Source of the DNA: Paenibacillus lupini
Lineage (GTDB): Bacteria > Bacillota > Bacilli > Paenibacillales > Paenibacillaceae
DNA length: 64,000 bases
Assembly (NCBI RefSeq): GCF_011761355.1
Contig: NZ_JAASRW010000005.1
Span: 496,001 to 560,000 of the forward strand
Direction of reading: 5' to 3'
The position numbers and the translations under genes were made by a program. Below, piece by piece: positions 1 to 8,219 of this stretch. A model generated the notes under the pieces. The model worked only from the letters and a program-made list of their open reading frames with translations, made no database searches and was not told the origin of the DNA. Numbering within the stretch: the first letter of the stretch is position 1; each line of letters begins with the position of its first letter.

Positions 1-862
1 GGTAGATTCAAGCATGGAATGGTTCTGCAATGACATTAGCAATAAAAATCGGATGTCGTCAGCAGAATTATGCAATGAGCTTCCAATCATTAAGCACGAT
101 CACTATATGCGTTCAAAAAAAGTATTGGACTATCCAATGCTGACCAAGCTGAACGAAGCGTCCATACTGGGTTCCACCCTTTCATTTAAACAGCTAGGAA
201 GGGAGCAAAAGGTAGTCTATCAAAGCGATAATTACACTTTGCCTCAAGTAAATAGACTGACGTATGATTTAGCAGAGGTGTGCAGGCAGCGATATTCGCC
301 GGAAAATGAATTTGTATTAGAAGCAGTGAGTCAGTCGGATTTAGCGGCACTATTGCAAGAGATTATGATTTCCTATCACTATCGAAATGATCTGGATGGT
401 TCGATCCGCAGTCCAATGCCTCGCGTAAAACTATATGGCTGCTTTTATGGCGTTGAAGGAATTCGTAATGGTGCCTATCAATATGACAATATAGCACATG
501 CGTTGCAGCTTGTTAGGGCTGGTGATCATAGGCCATGGCTTCAGAATGGGATGTCCTTGGATAATGTGAACTTATTCCAGGTACCGCTGAGCTTCCATGT
601 GACGGGCGATCTGGGGCATCATCATGCCGAGCTTGGTTACCGCGGCTATCGGATTCAACAAATGGAAACGGGGATGTTGGTTCAGCGCTTGCTGCTTGCT
701 GCCTGTGCATCCGGAATGGAAGGACGTCCGCTGCTTGGATTTGACGTTAATTCCATGAATGAGCTTTATGGATTGACCCCGCTCAGACAAACGAGCTTGA
801 TCCAAATCCCGATCGGCCCCTGTCGGGGTCGTTCGCGGCTTGAGGGCAGTTTATCACAATAA
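1..862 (+). CDS. SagB-type nitroreductase family protein, 5' end outside the window
   Basis: The frame is open from the first base, so the ATG at 14 is probably internal. The visible 280-odd residues resemble the C-terminal flavin-binding nitroreductase domain of SagB-like dehydrogenases: segments such as KLYGCFYGVEGIRNGAYQYD and a late LGFDVNSMNELYGL stretch. SagB enzymes use FMN to oxidise azolines to azoles in modified peptides, but many stand-alone family members have no known substrate, and no precursor peptide or cyclodehydratase gene is visible here. The gene ends in a perfect 20-bp stem shared with the convergent gene. Family level fairly sure; substrate unknown. Confidence 0.6.
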   Translation, partial: VDSSMEWFCNDISNKNRMSSAELCNELPIIKHDHYMRSKKVLDYPMLTKLNEASILGSTLSFKQLGREQKVVYQSDNYTLPQVNRLTYDLAEVCRQRYSPENEFVLEAVSQSDLAALLQEIMISYHYRNDLDGSIRSPMPRVKLYGCFYGVEGIRNGAYQYDNIAHALQLVRAGDHRPWLQNGMSLDNVNLFQVPLSFHVTGDLGHHHAELGYRGYRIQQMETGMLVQRLLLAACASGMEGRPLLGFDVNSMNELYGLTPLRQTSLIQIPIGPCRGRSRLEGSLSQ

Positions 863-873
863 ATGATTTTGAA

Positions 874-920
874 ATAAAAGAGTAGATTGAATGTCATTAC
901 CATTCAATCTACTCTTTTAT
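874..920. terminator. Bidirectional terminator, 20-bp perfect stem
   Basis: Arms 874-893 and 901-920 are perfect inverted repeats around a 7-nt loop, with A-rich and T-rich outer ends. They lie between two convergent genes, so the hairpin can serve both. Confidence 0.85.
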
Positions 921-924
921 AATA

Positions 925-1560
925 TTAACCTTCAGGCTGATGAAATTCTGCCTTCTTTTGCAGTTCACCAGTTGGCTGGCAATTGACTGGGTAATGCAGG
1001 TGATGATGAACATGCATCATAGGATGGAACCAAGCATGATGATAATCTAATGTATCGAGCTCCCATCCATCGTGATGATGATCGAAGAGCATGTGCTCAT
1101 CCCACATATCATGCATCATCGGATGATAGTCATGCATCATTGGATGGTAGTCATGCATCATCGGATGGTAGTCATGCATCATCGGATGATAGTCATGCAT
1201 CATCGGATGGTAGTCATGCATCATCGGATGGTAGTCATGCATCATTGGATGATAGTCATCCATCATGGGATGGTAGTAATGCATGTGGTGGAAGTCGTCG
1301 TACATGTAAGGAAAGTGATGCATCTGACTAACATCAACGCAGCAATGATATTTGGGGGGAGCTGGCTGCTCTTTAACAGTTTGAGGTCCCAAATTTTCCT
1401 GGTTAGGGCTTGATTGCAGTTGAGGACTCCAATTTTCCTGATTTGGGCTTGATTGTATCATTTGATGTCCCCAATTGGCCTGATTCGGGTTTGTTTGCAT
1501 TTGTTGGTGATACTCAGGCATAACAGCCGATTGTGGCATAAAAGATTGGTTGCGTAACAT
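925..1560 (-). CDS. His/Met/Tyr-rich tandem-repeat protein, possible spore coat component
   Basis: A 211-residue protein not recognised as a named family. The N-terminal third carries two to three imperfect SPNQENW-type repeats rich in Gln and Asn. The middle is a run of seven-residue HDYHPMM repeats encoded by 21-bp DNA repeats (1110-1277). The C-terminal part is again rich in His, Tyr and Met. There is no signal peptide. An AGGAGG site lies 6 nt before the ATG. About 30 nt upstream the minus strand reads CATATTGTA, which fits the sigma-K -10 pattern CATAnnnTA. Low-complexity, His-rich, late-expressed proteins are common in spore coats, so a coat role is a reasonable inference; metal binding by the His/Met clusters is also possible. 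Neither is shown. Confidence 0.7.
   Translation of the reverse strand: MLRNQSFMPQSAVMPEYHQQMQTNPNQANWGHQMIQSSPNQENWSPQLQSSPNQENLGPQTVKEQPAPPKYHCCVDVSQMHHFPYMYDDFHHMHYYHPMMDDYHPMMHDYHPMMHDYHPMMHDYHPMMHDYHPMMHDYHPMMHDYHPMMHDMWDEHMLFDHHHDGWELDTLDYHHAWFHPMMHVHHHLHYPVNCQPTGELQKKAEFHQPEG
1110..1277 (+). repeat. Eight tandem 21-bp repeats inside the His-rich gene
   Basis: Units start at 1110, 1131, 1152, 1173, 1194, 1215, 1236 and 1257. Most read CATGCATCATYGGATGRTAG followed by T; the last is more diverged. They encode the HDYHPMM heptads on the minus strand. Unit number is likely to vary between strains through slippage. Confidence 0.95.
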
Positions 1561-1869
1561 GGTGTGCCTCCTTTTTATGATACTCTACAATATGCTTTGA
1601 ACGAAAAAAGGGCACTTATCCCTATAAAATAGGCTGTAACCCTAAGTATGTAAGAATAGGACAAAACGAAGATGGTGACGCCTGATTACTAGTGGTTAGA
1701 AGTATATGGCGGTTTCTGTATCAAACTCTTGGATTAGAATCTCTAAGATTCTTTCAAGATTTATGCTGCTGTTTACGGTAATCGGAAATAAAATAAGTCA
1801 AAATCCCGATCAGAACTTCTGATCGGGATTTTCGTCAATGATGATTGGTTGAAAGTCGTCTTTTTATTT
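1561..1869. other. Intergenic region between the His-rich gene and ptsI
   Basis: It holds the ribosome site and a sigma-K-like -10 (1586-1594, minus strand) for the His-rich gene, and the pts operon terminator at 1801-1833. Nothing else is recognised in 1620-1800, and no open frame with a ribosome site is seen. Confidence 0.6.
1801..1833 (-). terminator. Terminator of the pts operon
   Basis: A near-perfect palindrome (AAAATCCCGATCAGAA and its complement) lies about 40 nt after the ptsI stop on the minus strand, with T-rich sequence on both sides. Confidence 0.85.
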
Positions 1870-3624
1870 TTAAGCCTTAAGTTCCGGAACCTGTAGTTCT
1901 ACATAAGTCCGGACCGCCTCTGCATCGTCCATATCAAGCACGGCTTCTGCAAGAGCGGCAAGCTTCGAACGATCGAGACGAGAGAGGAAAGCCCGGGCAG
2001 GGAGGACAGCGGATGCACTCATCGAGAATTCATCAAGGCCCATCCCAAGAAGGATAGGAAGGGCGATAGGTGTTCCGGCCATCTCGCCGCACATGCCGAC
2101 CCACTTGTTCTCCTGATGCGCTGCTCTTATCACTTGATGGATCAGACGCAACACAGGAGGGTGGAGTGGGTCGGATAAATAACCAAGCTTCGGATTCATC
2201 CGATCTGCCGCCATCGTGTATTGTACGAGATCATTAGTTCCGATGCTGAAGAAGTCAACTTCACGCGCGAAACGATCAGCCATCTGAGCAGCAGCAGGAA
2301 TCTCAATCATAATGCCGGCTTCGATCTGTTCGTTAAAAGCGATGTTCTCGTTTTTAAGCTCTTCTTTAGCTTGTTCGAGCAACGCCTTAGCTGCACGCCA
2401 TTCACCTAGAGTGGCGATCATCGGAAACATAATTTTCAGGTTGCCGAATGCACTTGCTCTTAAGACGGCTCGAAGCTGTGTCTTGAACAGATCAGGACGA
2501 TCTAGACAAATTCGAATCGCTCGATAGCCGAGAAACGGATTGTCTTCTTTCTCGAGCTGAAGGCTTGGAAGCTCCTTGTCGCCGCCGATGTCCATCGTCC
2601 GAATGACGATTGGAGCATCTTGGCCAAATGCTTCTGCCGCTTCTTTATAAGCAGTGAACTGCTCATCCTCGGTCGGCAGATCAGGACGGCCCATATACAG
2701 AAATTCTGTACGGAAAAGGCCAACGCCTTCGGCGCCGCGCTCCTGAGCTTGGCGAGCATCTTGCACAGAACCGATGTTGGCAACGAGCTCAACCTGGTGA
2801 CCGTCCGCACTAACGGAAGGTTTGCCGCGGAATTGGTCCAGCTCTGCGCGTTGATTCACCGCATGCTGCTGCAGCGACTGATAACGAGCGAGTTCTTCTG
2901 CTTCAGGTTCGACAAGAACAATTCCTGCAGTACCATCTACGATAACTAGCTGTCCATCCTCTATCTGAAGTGCAGCATCACCAACGCCAACGATAGCGGG
3001 AATACCAACGGATCGAGCGATGATAGCAGAGTGGGAGGTTCGTCCTCCGGCTGCCGTTACAAATCCGCCAATAACGGAAGGGTCAAGCTGAGCCGTATCC
3101 GATGGAGTCAGATCGACAGCGAACAAGATGGACTTTTCAGTTGATCCAGCTGCCGAGGTTTGAACGGCCTCGGATTCAGAGCCATTGCCAAGCTTACGGA
3201 TTACGCGGCGGCTGACATCACGAACATCTGCCGCACGTTCCCGCAAATACTCATCGTCAAGGGCAGCAAGCATCACAGCAACTTCTTCGCCGGATTCATT
3301 CATCGCCGCCTCAGCCTTGTAACGCTGGCTGCGAATCCGCTCCTGCGCAGCTCCGATTAACTCCTCATCTTCAAGCAGCATCAGATGAGCTTCAAAGATT
3401 TCGGCTTCATTCTCACGGCCATCCGCTTTCATCTTCTCGAAAAGCTCTTGAAGCTCACCGCTAGCAGCAGCTACCGCAGCGTCGAACCTGCTAAGCTCGG
3501 CTTGTTCTTCTCCCGCCTCGACATAAGTTACGCCTTGCGGGATGGTCTCTTCACGGAGGATGACCGCTCGGCCGATTGCATAACCTTCCGATGCGGCGAT
3601 CCCTTTCATCTCGGTTGCCATCAT
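1870..3624 (-). CDS. ptsI: PTS enzyme I, phosphoenolpyruvate-protein phosphotransferase
   Basis: Takes phosphate from phosphoenolpyruvate and passes it to HPr, the first step of the sugar phosphotransferase system in the cytoplasm. The 584 residues match the family length (about 570-585). The phospho-histidine is in GGRTSHSAIIARS (His about 198). The C-terminal PEP-binding barrel carries the signature FFSIGTNDLVQYTMAADR and the active-site Cys in GMCGEMAG. The start follows a GGAGG site; ATGATG gives two adjacent start choices. It begins 9 nt after ptsH and is the last gene before the operon terminator. Confidence 0.97.
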   Translation of the reverse strand: MMATEMKGIAASEGYAIGRAVILREETIPQGVTYVEAGEEQAELSRFDAAVAAASGELQELFEKMKADGRENEAEIFEAHLMLLEDEELIGAAQERIRSQRYKAEAAMNESGEEVAVMLAALDDEYLRERAADVRDVSRRVIRKLGNGSESEAVQTSAAGSTEKSILFAVDLTPSDTAQLDPSVIGGFVTAAGGRTSHSAIIARSVGIPAIVGVGDAALQIEDGQLVIVDGTAGIVLVEPEAEELARYQSLQQHAVNQRAELDQFRGKPSVSADGHQVELVANIGSVQDARQAQERGAEGVGLFRTEFLYMGRPDLPTEDEQFTAYKEAAEAFGQDAPIVIRTMDIGGDKELPSLQLEKEDNPFLGYRAIRICLDRPDLFKTQLRAVLRASAFGNLKIMFPMIATLGEWRAAKALLEQAKEELKNENIAFNEQIEAGIMIEIPAAAQMADRFAREVDFFSIGTNDLVQYTMAADRMNPKLGYLSDPLHPPVLRLIHQVIRAAHQENKWVGMCGEMAGTPIALPILLGMGLDEFSMSASAVLPARAFLSRLDRSKLAALAEAVLDMDDAEAVRTYVELQVPELKA

Positions 3625-3633
3625 AACTGCCTC

Positions 3634-3897
3634 CTACTCTGCTTCCGCAGAAGCGAGTACAGCACCAATTGCGTCAACCGCAGCTTCAGCTTTCTCTCCA
3701 TCGGCACTGACCGTTACGGTATCATTTTGTTTGGCGCCGATCGAGAGCACGTTAACCAAGCTTTTCGCGCTTACTTTCCTTCCGCCTTTCTCAATATGAA
3801 CGGTACCTTCACACAGCTTTGCCGCTTCAACAATTTTTTTAGCAGGACGGGCGTGAATGCCCGTCGGGTTTGCAACTACGTATGATTTCTCCACCAT
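3634..3897 (-). CDS. ptsH: Phosphocarrier protein HPr
   Basis: The small cytoplasmic phosphocarrier between enzyme I and the sugar-specific IIA domains. In Firmicutes it also acts as a CcpA corepressor when phosphorylated on Ser46 by HPr kinase. The 87-residue protein has both sites: His15 in GIHARPA, and Ser46 in AKSLVNVLS. An AGGAGG ribosome site precedes it. A hairpin-forming leader element (3908-3972) sits directly upstream of that ribosome site and resembles the triple repeat at 45.8 kb. It may give ptsH its own control inside the operon. Confidence 0.97.
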   Translation of the reverse strand: MVEKSYVVANPTGIHARPAKKIVEAAKLCEGTVHIEKGGRKVSAKSLVNVLSIGAKQNDTVTVSADGEKAEAAVDAIGAVLASAEAE

Positions 3898-3907
3898 AAG
3901 TCCTCCT

Positions 3908-3972
3908 AAAAAGAATTGCCACTAATGTGGCTTACCTCTAGCCATATCTGGCGATTCTTACTTCGTAAGCAT
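3908..3972 (-). repeat. Leader hairpin element upstream of ptsH
   Basis: On the minus strand it reads GCTTACGAAG, then an arm AAGAATCGCCA, a variable middle, and the arm TGGCAATTCTTTTTAGGAGG leading into the ptsH ribosome site. The arms (3949-3959 and 3911-3921) pair with one mismatch. It shares flanks, arms and position with the three tandem units at 45808-46018, where the inner stem bases differ but still pair. Confidence 0.6.
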
Positions 3973-3993
3973 TCTCTAATAACATATATCTAT

Positions 3994-5439
3994 TTACATC
4001 CGTTTTTTAATCTGTTCTTTCAAACGTTCTGATTGTGTACCAAAGATAGCCTGAACGGCACCTTTGCCAAGACGCATAACGCCTGCTGCGCCAAGTTTTT
4101 TCAGCTCTGCGTCATTTACGGCTTTCTCGTCTTTTACGATGAGGCGAAGGCGGGTAATACAAGCATCGATGCTCTCGATATTATCGGAACCACCAAGTGC
4201 TGCAAGAACTCTGCCTGCTTTATCGTCGGCGTTAACTACTTCACCGCTGCCTTCTTCTTCCTCGAGGACATCATCTTCACGTCCAGGTGTTTTCAAATTC
4301 AGCTTCACGATAACGACGCGGAACAGGACGTAATACACAACAGCGTAAACCAGACCAATTGGGATAATCATCCAGCCCTTCGTTGACAGCGGATAGTTGA
4401 TCGCATAATCAAGGAAGCCTGCCGAGAAGCCAAAGCCATGGTGAATGCCGAGCTCAACAACCAGCCATGCACTGATACCGCTTAACACGGCGTGGATGAT
4501 ATAAAGCACTGGTGCTACGAACATAAAAGCAAATTCAAGCGGCTCTGTAATACCTGTCAGGAAGGAAGCAAGAGCCGAGCCAATAAAGATGGAAGAGACT
4601 AGCTTGCGTTTTTCTGGTTTGGCTGTGTGAATGATCGCAAATGCTGCAGCCGGAAGGGCGAACATCATGATTGGGAAGAAGCCTGTCATGAACATACCCG
4701 CTGTTGGGTCGCCTGCGAAGAAGCGATGCAGGTCACCATGAACAACATTACCTGCTGCATCTGTGTAATCACCAATTTGGAACCAAGCGATTGCATTAAT
4801 AACGTGGTGCAGACCAAATGGAATGAGGAGTCTATTCGCCGTCATAAACAGGAATGCGCCAACTCCGCCAAGGTCTACAATCCAGCGGCCGAACGTATCG
4901 AGCCACGATTGGACAGGTCCCCAGATCAGACCAAAGATTAGACCTACGATAACCATTGCGAATGAGGTAACAATCGGTACAAACCGCTTGCCGCCAAAGA
5001 AGCCAAGCCAGTCCGGCAGCTTAATATCATGGTATTTATTATAAAGGTAAGAAGCAACAAGACCTGCAATGATACCGCCAAGCACGCCCATATTAAGCGT
5101 CGTGTCTTTCTCAACAAGTCCCGTAAATACAGTAGGGATTTTGCTAAGCACATTGGTGAGGACGAGGTAAGCAATTACGGCAGCGAGTGTCGCAACCGCA
5201 TCACCGGCCATCCCAATTGCCACGCCGATGGCGAAGATCAGAGGCAGGTTATCAAAGATTGCAGATCCGCCTGCTGCAAGGAACGGGGCGATATACTGGT
5301 TCAGGAATTCACCGAAGTTACCAAATCCAAAATCTTTGACATAATCGATATTACCAAAGCGTAGTAACAGAGCTGCCGCAGGCAGTGCTGCGACAGGAAG
5401 CATTAAAGATTTACCGATTTTTTGCAGAAATCCGAGCAT
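3994..5439 (-). CDS. nagP: PTS sugar permease IIBC, N-acetylglucosamine type
   Basis: A membrane permease that imports and phosphorylates a hexose, probably N-acetylglucosamine. The 481 residues hold an EIIC domain (about 1-375) with many membrane segments, then a linker with LKTPGRED and an EIIB domain (about 400-481) whose phospho-cysteine is Cys427 in IDACITRLRL. NagE-like features rather than PtsG-like ones include PAAALLLRFG near the N-terminus and the segment HHVINAIAWFQIGDYTDAAG followed by RFFAGDPTAGMFMTGFF. Unlike E. coli NagE it has no fused IIA; a separate IIA gene lies 25 nt upstream. Sugar specificity is inferred from these motifs, and glucose cannot be excluded, since GlcT usually controls glucose PTS genes. 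Confidence 0.88.
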   Translation of the reverse strand: MLGFLQKIGKSLMLPVAALPAAALLLRFGNIDYVKDFGFGNFGEFLNQYIAPFLAAGGSAIFDNLPLIFAIGVAIGMAGDAVATLAAVIAYLVLTNVLSKIPTVFTGLVEKDTTLNMGVLGGIIAGLVASYLYNKYHDIKLPDWLGFFGGKRFVPIVTSFAMVIVGLIFGLIWGPVQSWLDTFGRWIVDLGGVGAFLFMTANRLLIPFGLHHVINAIAWFQIGDYTDAAGNVVHGDLHRFFAGDPTAGMFMTGFFPIMMFALPAAAFAIIHTAKPEKRKLVSSIFIGSALASFLTGITEPLEFAFMFVAPVLYIIHAVLSGISAWLVVELGIHHGFGFSAGFLDYAINYPLSTKGWMIIPIGLVYAVVYYVLFRVVIVKLNLKTPGREDDVLEEEEGSGEVVNADDKAGRVLAALGGSDNIESIDACITRLRLIVKDEKAVNDAELKKLGAAGVMRLGKGAVQAIFGTQSERLKEQIKKRM

Positions 5440-5464
5440 CTTATCTCACTCCATGTTCAGTAGT

Positions 5465-5953
5465 TTAGGTTTTCATAACGACCGTAATCGTATCCGGATC
5501 ACCGGCTTTTACCGTCTTATAGGTGCTTTCCACTTTCTCTGCACCGTCTTCATTCGCCACGATAATTGGCGTTACAACCGGATAACCCGCACTGCGGATT
5601 TTGTCCAGGTCGCATTCGAGAAGCGTTTGACCAGCTTTGAAGGAATTCCCAGTCTTCACATGTGCTTTGAAGCCGTCGCCGTTCAGCGCTACGGTGTTGA
5701 TACCGACGTGAATAAGCAGCTGCAGTCCGGACGAATGCTCAATAATCAAAGCATGATGCGTATCGATCAGATGGCTTACAGTTCCATCGAAAGGTGCAAT
5801 GACCAGTCCATCACTAGGCTCGATCGCTACGCCGTCACCCATTAAGCCTTGTGCGAATGCTTCGTCTGGCACCTCGCTAAGCGGAACAACTTTACCACTG
5901 ATTGGTGCAGCTACACTTACAGCATTATTTGTTTTTTTGCCAAACCATTTCAT
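5465..5953 (-). CDS. crr: PTS IIA component, glucose family (Crr-like)
   Basis: A cytoplasmic IIA protein that carries phosphate from HPr to a IIB domain. The 162 residues match a stand-alone IIA-Glc. His82 in IHVGINTVALNG is the expected phosphorylation site and His73 in IIEHSSG the partner histidine. It lies between glcT and the IIBC gene, so it most likely serves that permease; it could also serve other PTS permeases lacking a IIA. Confidence 0.93.
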   Translation of the reverse strand: MKWFGKKTNNAVSVAAPISGKVVPLSEVPDEAFAQGLMGDGVAIEPSDGLVIAPFDGTVSHLIDTHHALIIEHSSGLQLLIHVGINTVALNGDGFKAHVKTGNSFKAGQTLLECDLDKIRSAGYPVVTPIIVANEDGAEKVESTYKTVKAGDPDTITVVMKT

Positions 5954-5999
5954 ATGATCTACTCCTTGCTATCCATGTTTAGTCATGTTGTCTGTATGT

Positions 6000-6863
6000 T
6001 TAATTGTCTGCATCTACGGACCGGAATAACCGATACAAGTGCATGGCGAGGTAACCAACTTCATCGGGAGAGACTGTAAGCTTAAGTCTTTCTCCAATCA
6101 TTTGAGCAATTACTTCCGCCTGACGATGCTCAGTAGGTATCTTGTCTCTAATCTCTGCAGCGAACGGATTGGCCGACTCTTTGCTTTGCAGAATGCGTTC
6201 CATCATGTACCGAAGATGCATGATCAGCCTTGCGTAATCAGAGCTTTTCCTCTGCAGAGGTGCTCCGCGCCATTCTTCAATTCGCTCCACGATCTCGTTC
6301 ATCAGCTCCGTTAGCTGAACAAGCTGTCCCGCTGTTACGGACCCTGCTGCTGAATAAACGTGATACGTTAGAAATCCAACTTCATCTTCAGGGATAATGA
6401 CGTCGAATTTCTCGCTAATCATCTTGGCCGCTTTAGCTGCAATTTTGTACTCTTGGGGATAACACATTTTCGTTTCGTATAGAAAAGGATTGACGATTTC
6501 CATGCCATTTCTTAACCGGTAGACGACAAACTGGATATGACTTGGCAAGGCAAAATACACTTTTGGATCGACAGGTGTCCCAAGCCTTTCCCTAATCTCA
6601 TCAATGATCTGCTCAGAGATGTGAACCACATCCTGATCAAGCTCTTCGAGCAATGAGTGGTATTGCAAGGCTTTGTCACGGTCGTCCAGCCGGTAACGCT
6701 TCTCAATTCGTGGGTCCTCCGCATCGATATGTTTTTGGCCCTTGCACGAGAAGCCGATGCCTTTGCCAAACAGCACATATTCTCTCGATGAGTTCGGTTC
6801 CATCGTAAGTATGACATTGTTCCCAACAATCCGATCGATCCGAAGCAGCCCCGTAAGTCCCAC
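6000..6863 (-). CDS. glcT: Transcription antiterminator of the BglG/GlcT family
   Basis: An RNA-binding antiterminator with an N-terminal RNA-binding domain (about 1-60) and two PTS regulation domains whose histidines are phosphorylated by PTS proteins. The longest frame opens at a GTG at 6905, but that lies inside the leader just after the terminator T-run. The GTG at 6863 is preceded by AGGAGGG at 7-nt spacing and gives 287 residues, the usual length. It is the first gene of the operon. A RAT site and terminator lie in its own leader, so it probably controls its own synthesis together with the downstream PTS genes. Confidence 0.92.
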   Translation of the reverse strand: MGLTGLLRIDRIVGNNVILTMEPNSSREYVLFGKGIGFSCKGQKHIDAEDPRIEKRYRLDDRDKALQYHSLLEELDQDVVHISEQIIDEIRERLGTPVDPKVYFALPSHIQFVVYRLRNGMEIVNPFLYETKMCYPQEYKIAAKAAKMISEKFDVIIPEDEVGFLTYHVYSAAGSVTAGQLVQLTELMNEIVERIEEWRGAPLQRKSSDYARLIMHLRYMMERILQSKESANPFAAEIRDKIPTEHRQAEVIAQMIGERLKLTVSPDEVGYLAMHLYRLFRSVDADN

Positions 6864-6905
6864 GCCAATCCCTCCTCTCAGTAGTAAATTCCCCATTTTG
6901 AGCAC

Positions 6906-6956
6906 AAAAAAACCAAGGAAAGAGACCGCCGTATTACGGGCGGATGCTCTCCTTGG
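6906..6956 (-). terminator. Leader terminator controlled by GlcT
   Basis: On the minus strand, CCAAGGA...GAG...CCGCC pairs with GGCGG...CTC...TCCTTGG and is followed by seven T. The 5' arm overlaps the 3' end of the RAT, as expected for mutually exclusive structures. Confidence 0.85.
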
Positions 6957-6985
6957 CTCATGCCTAGTCGGACTAGTAACATGCC
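6955..6985 (-). promoter_or_regulatory. RAT, ribonucleic antiterminator for GlcT
   Basis: The minus strand contains ATGTTACTAGTCCGACTAGG followed by CATGAG, closely like the RAT of the Bacillus ptsG leader (TTACT...CAGGCATGAG). Binding of GlcT here would block the terminator at 6906-6956. Confidence 0.82.
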
Positions 6986-7016
6986 AAAAGGCTTGTTATA
7001 TATTTGGCTCGATATC

Positions 7017-7045
7017 ACTATAAAACATGGAACCGTTTACGTCAA
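7017..7045 (-). promoter_or_regulatory. Sigma-A promoter of the glcT-pts operon
   Basis: On the minus strand TTGACG (7040-7045) and TATAGT (7017-7022) are separated by 17 nt. Transcription would start near 7010, giving a leader of about 150 nt with the RAT and terminator. Confidence 0.85.
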
Positions 7046-7056
7046 TTGAAAAATAT

Positions 7057-7388
7057 TCATTCATCCTGCTCCTCCACTATGATTCTGGAGACCTGATGCA
7101 CGGTATTTGCATTGGAGACCAATCTCACACTCAGCATGATATCTATATCTCCGGCCAGAATGTCGAAAGTGATGGTTTCCCGTTGGCCGGGTTCATTATT
7201 GCCAAGCAGAAGGCGGGATAAATCTTGCTGCTCAGAAAGCAGACCATTAATAAAGACCGTGCCGGGGACGATTATCCCATTACGTGCCTCAACGATGAGT
7301 TGTTTGTTGGTGACTAGTACGCTGCCAGAGTTGATAACACTTACTTGCACAGTACCAGTTCCATCTGTAGGAACGGGAACAATGGGGG
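7057..7388 (-). pseudogene. Distal fragment of a broken DUF11-like repeat protein gene
   Basis: This frame continues from the gene at 7389-8036 after a +1 shift, with VTPIVPVPTDGTGTVQVSV leading into about 95 residues that look like a beta-sandwich repeat (VINSGSVLVTNKQLIVEARN, then GQRETITFDILAGDI). The only start is a GTG at 7350 without a ribosome site. The two frames overlap for roughly 16 codons, so one longer protein was probably split by a frameshift, perhaps with a deletion. It could instead be a coupled second gene. Confidence 0.5.
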
Positions 7389-8036
7389 TTACCTGCCGGT
7401 TACCGTTCCGAGTGGGGGAGTTGAAAATCCGGTAATTGGTATATCAACGGGTTCTCCGCCATTAAAGATCACGTCGCCGCATACATAGACGCTTATATTA
7501 CGCATAGATAAACCGGGGCTTTCAACCATCACTTTAAGCGTCCAGCCAGCGCAGCTGCTCGAGTTCGTAATAACAGGTGCATGTGTCGTTCCAGGAATGG
7601 AGCCTGTCGTATAGAAGCCGCTTCCGCCGCTTCTTACGAGTGTCGTAACATCGGCAGATCGGACATAAAAAATATCGATTTCGGCAGCCGTGGCTGGGTC
7701 GGGTGTCACTTGAACGGAGCTGCCGTTTGGCAGTGTGAAGGTAATAGGATCATTTAGAAAAGCAGACACATCATCTACAAAATTCGTTGTAGATCCTCCC
7801 CAGATCAATTCTGCATATAAAACCGTACTCGAAAGCGGAAGTTCGAGCAGGGCGGCTGAGCTGTTTTGTCTAAAATTGAGAGTGGTCCCAGCCGGGAAGC
7901 CTTGTACCTGCATAGAGGTATCTGTTGTAATGAATGCGCCGATGTCATCGTCGTCAAAGCCTAATAAACCAAGCGTATTTCCTGTAATCATTACGGCTCC
8001 TCTGGCCGTTGTATTAAATCGCAATAGACAAGGCAA
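7389..8036 (-). pseudogene. DUF11-like surface protein, N-terminal part, probably truncated
   Basis: The protein begins in the style of large Bacillus/Paenibacillus DUF11 repeat proteins (PCLLRFNTTARGAVMITGN, then IGAFITTDTSM and QNSSAALLELP). It ends abruptly at GFSTPPLGTVTGR, where relatives as I recall them continue into repeats. A TTG at 8036 has GGAGGG six nt upstream and fits the family start; a GTG at 8051 is the alternative. There is no signal peptide or cell-wall sorting motif. It may still make a 215-residue protein. Family assignment is from remembered motifs and is moderate. Confidence 0.5.
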
Positions 8037-8219
8037 TGGTTGTCCCTCCACAACTTAACCGGCAGTGATCATGCTATATACCCATCTTATGAATGAACGG
8101 GTATATGAAGACCGTAAATCCACGCTCAACTAGAGGCGGTGGTGAACCTCTTCATATTCATTCTCATATAATGGAAGATAAGGTATTTTAATAGAAACAT
8201 AGGTGGAGGTGGTGATAAG

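Noticed and set aside
1110..1277. Possible CRISPR array
   Set aside because: The units are contiguous, without spacers, and in frame within a gene.
1050..1413. Plus-strand frames over the 21-bp repeats (SHASSDG and MHHRMVV repeats)
   Set aside because: They are the other-strand readings of the His-rich repeats, without ribosome sites. The minus-strand gene has a clear site and conserved non-repeat ends.
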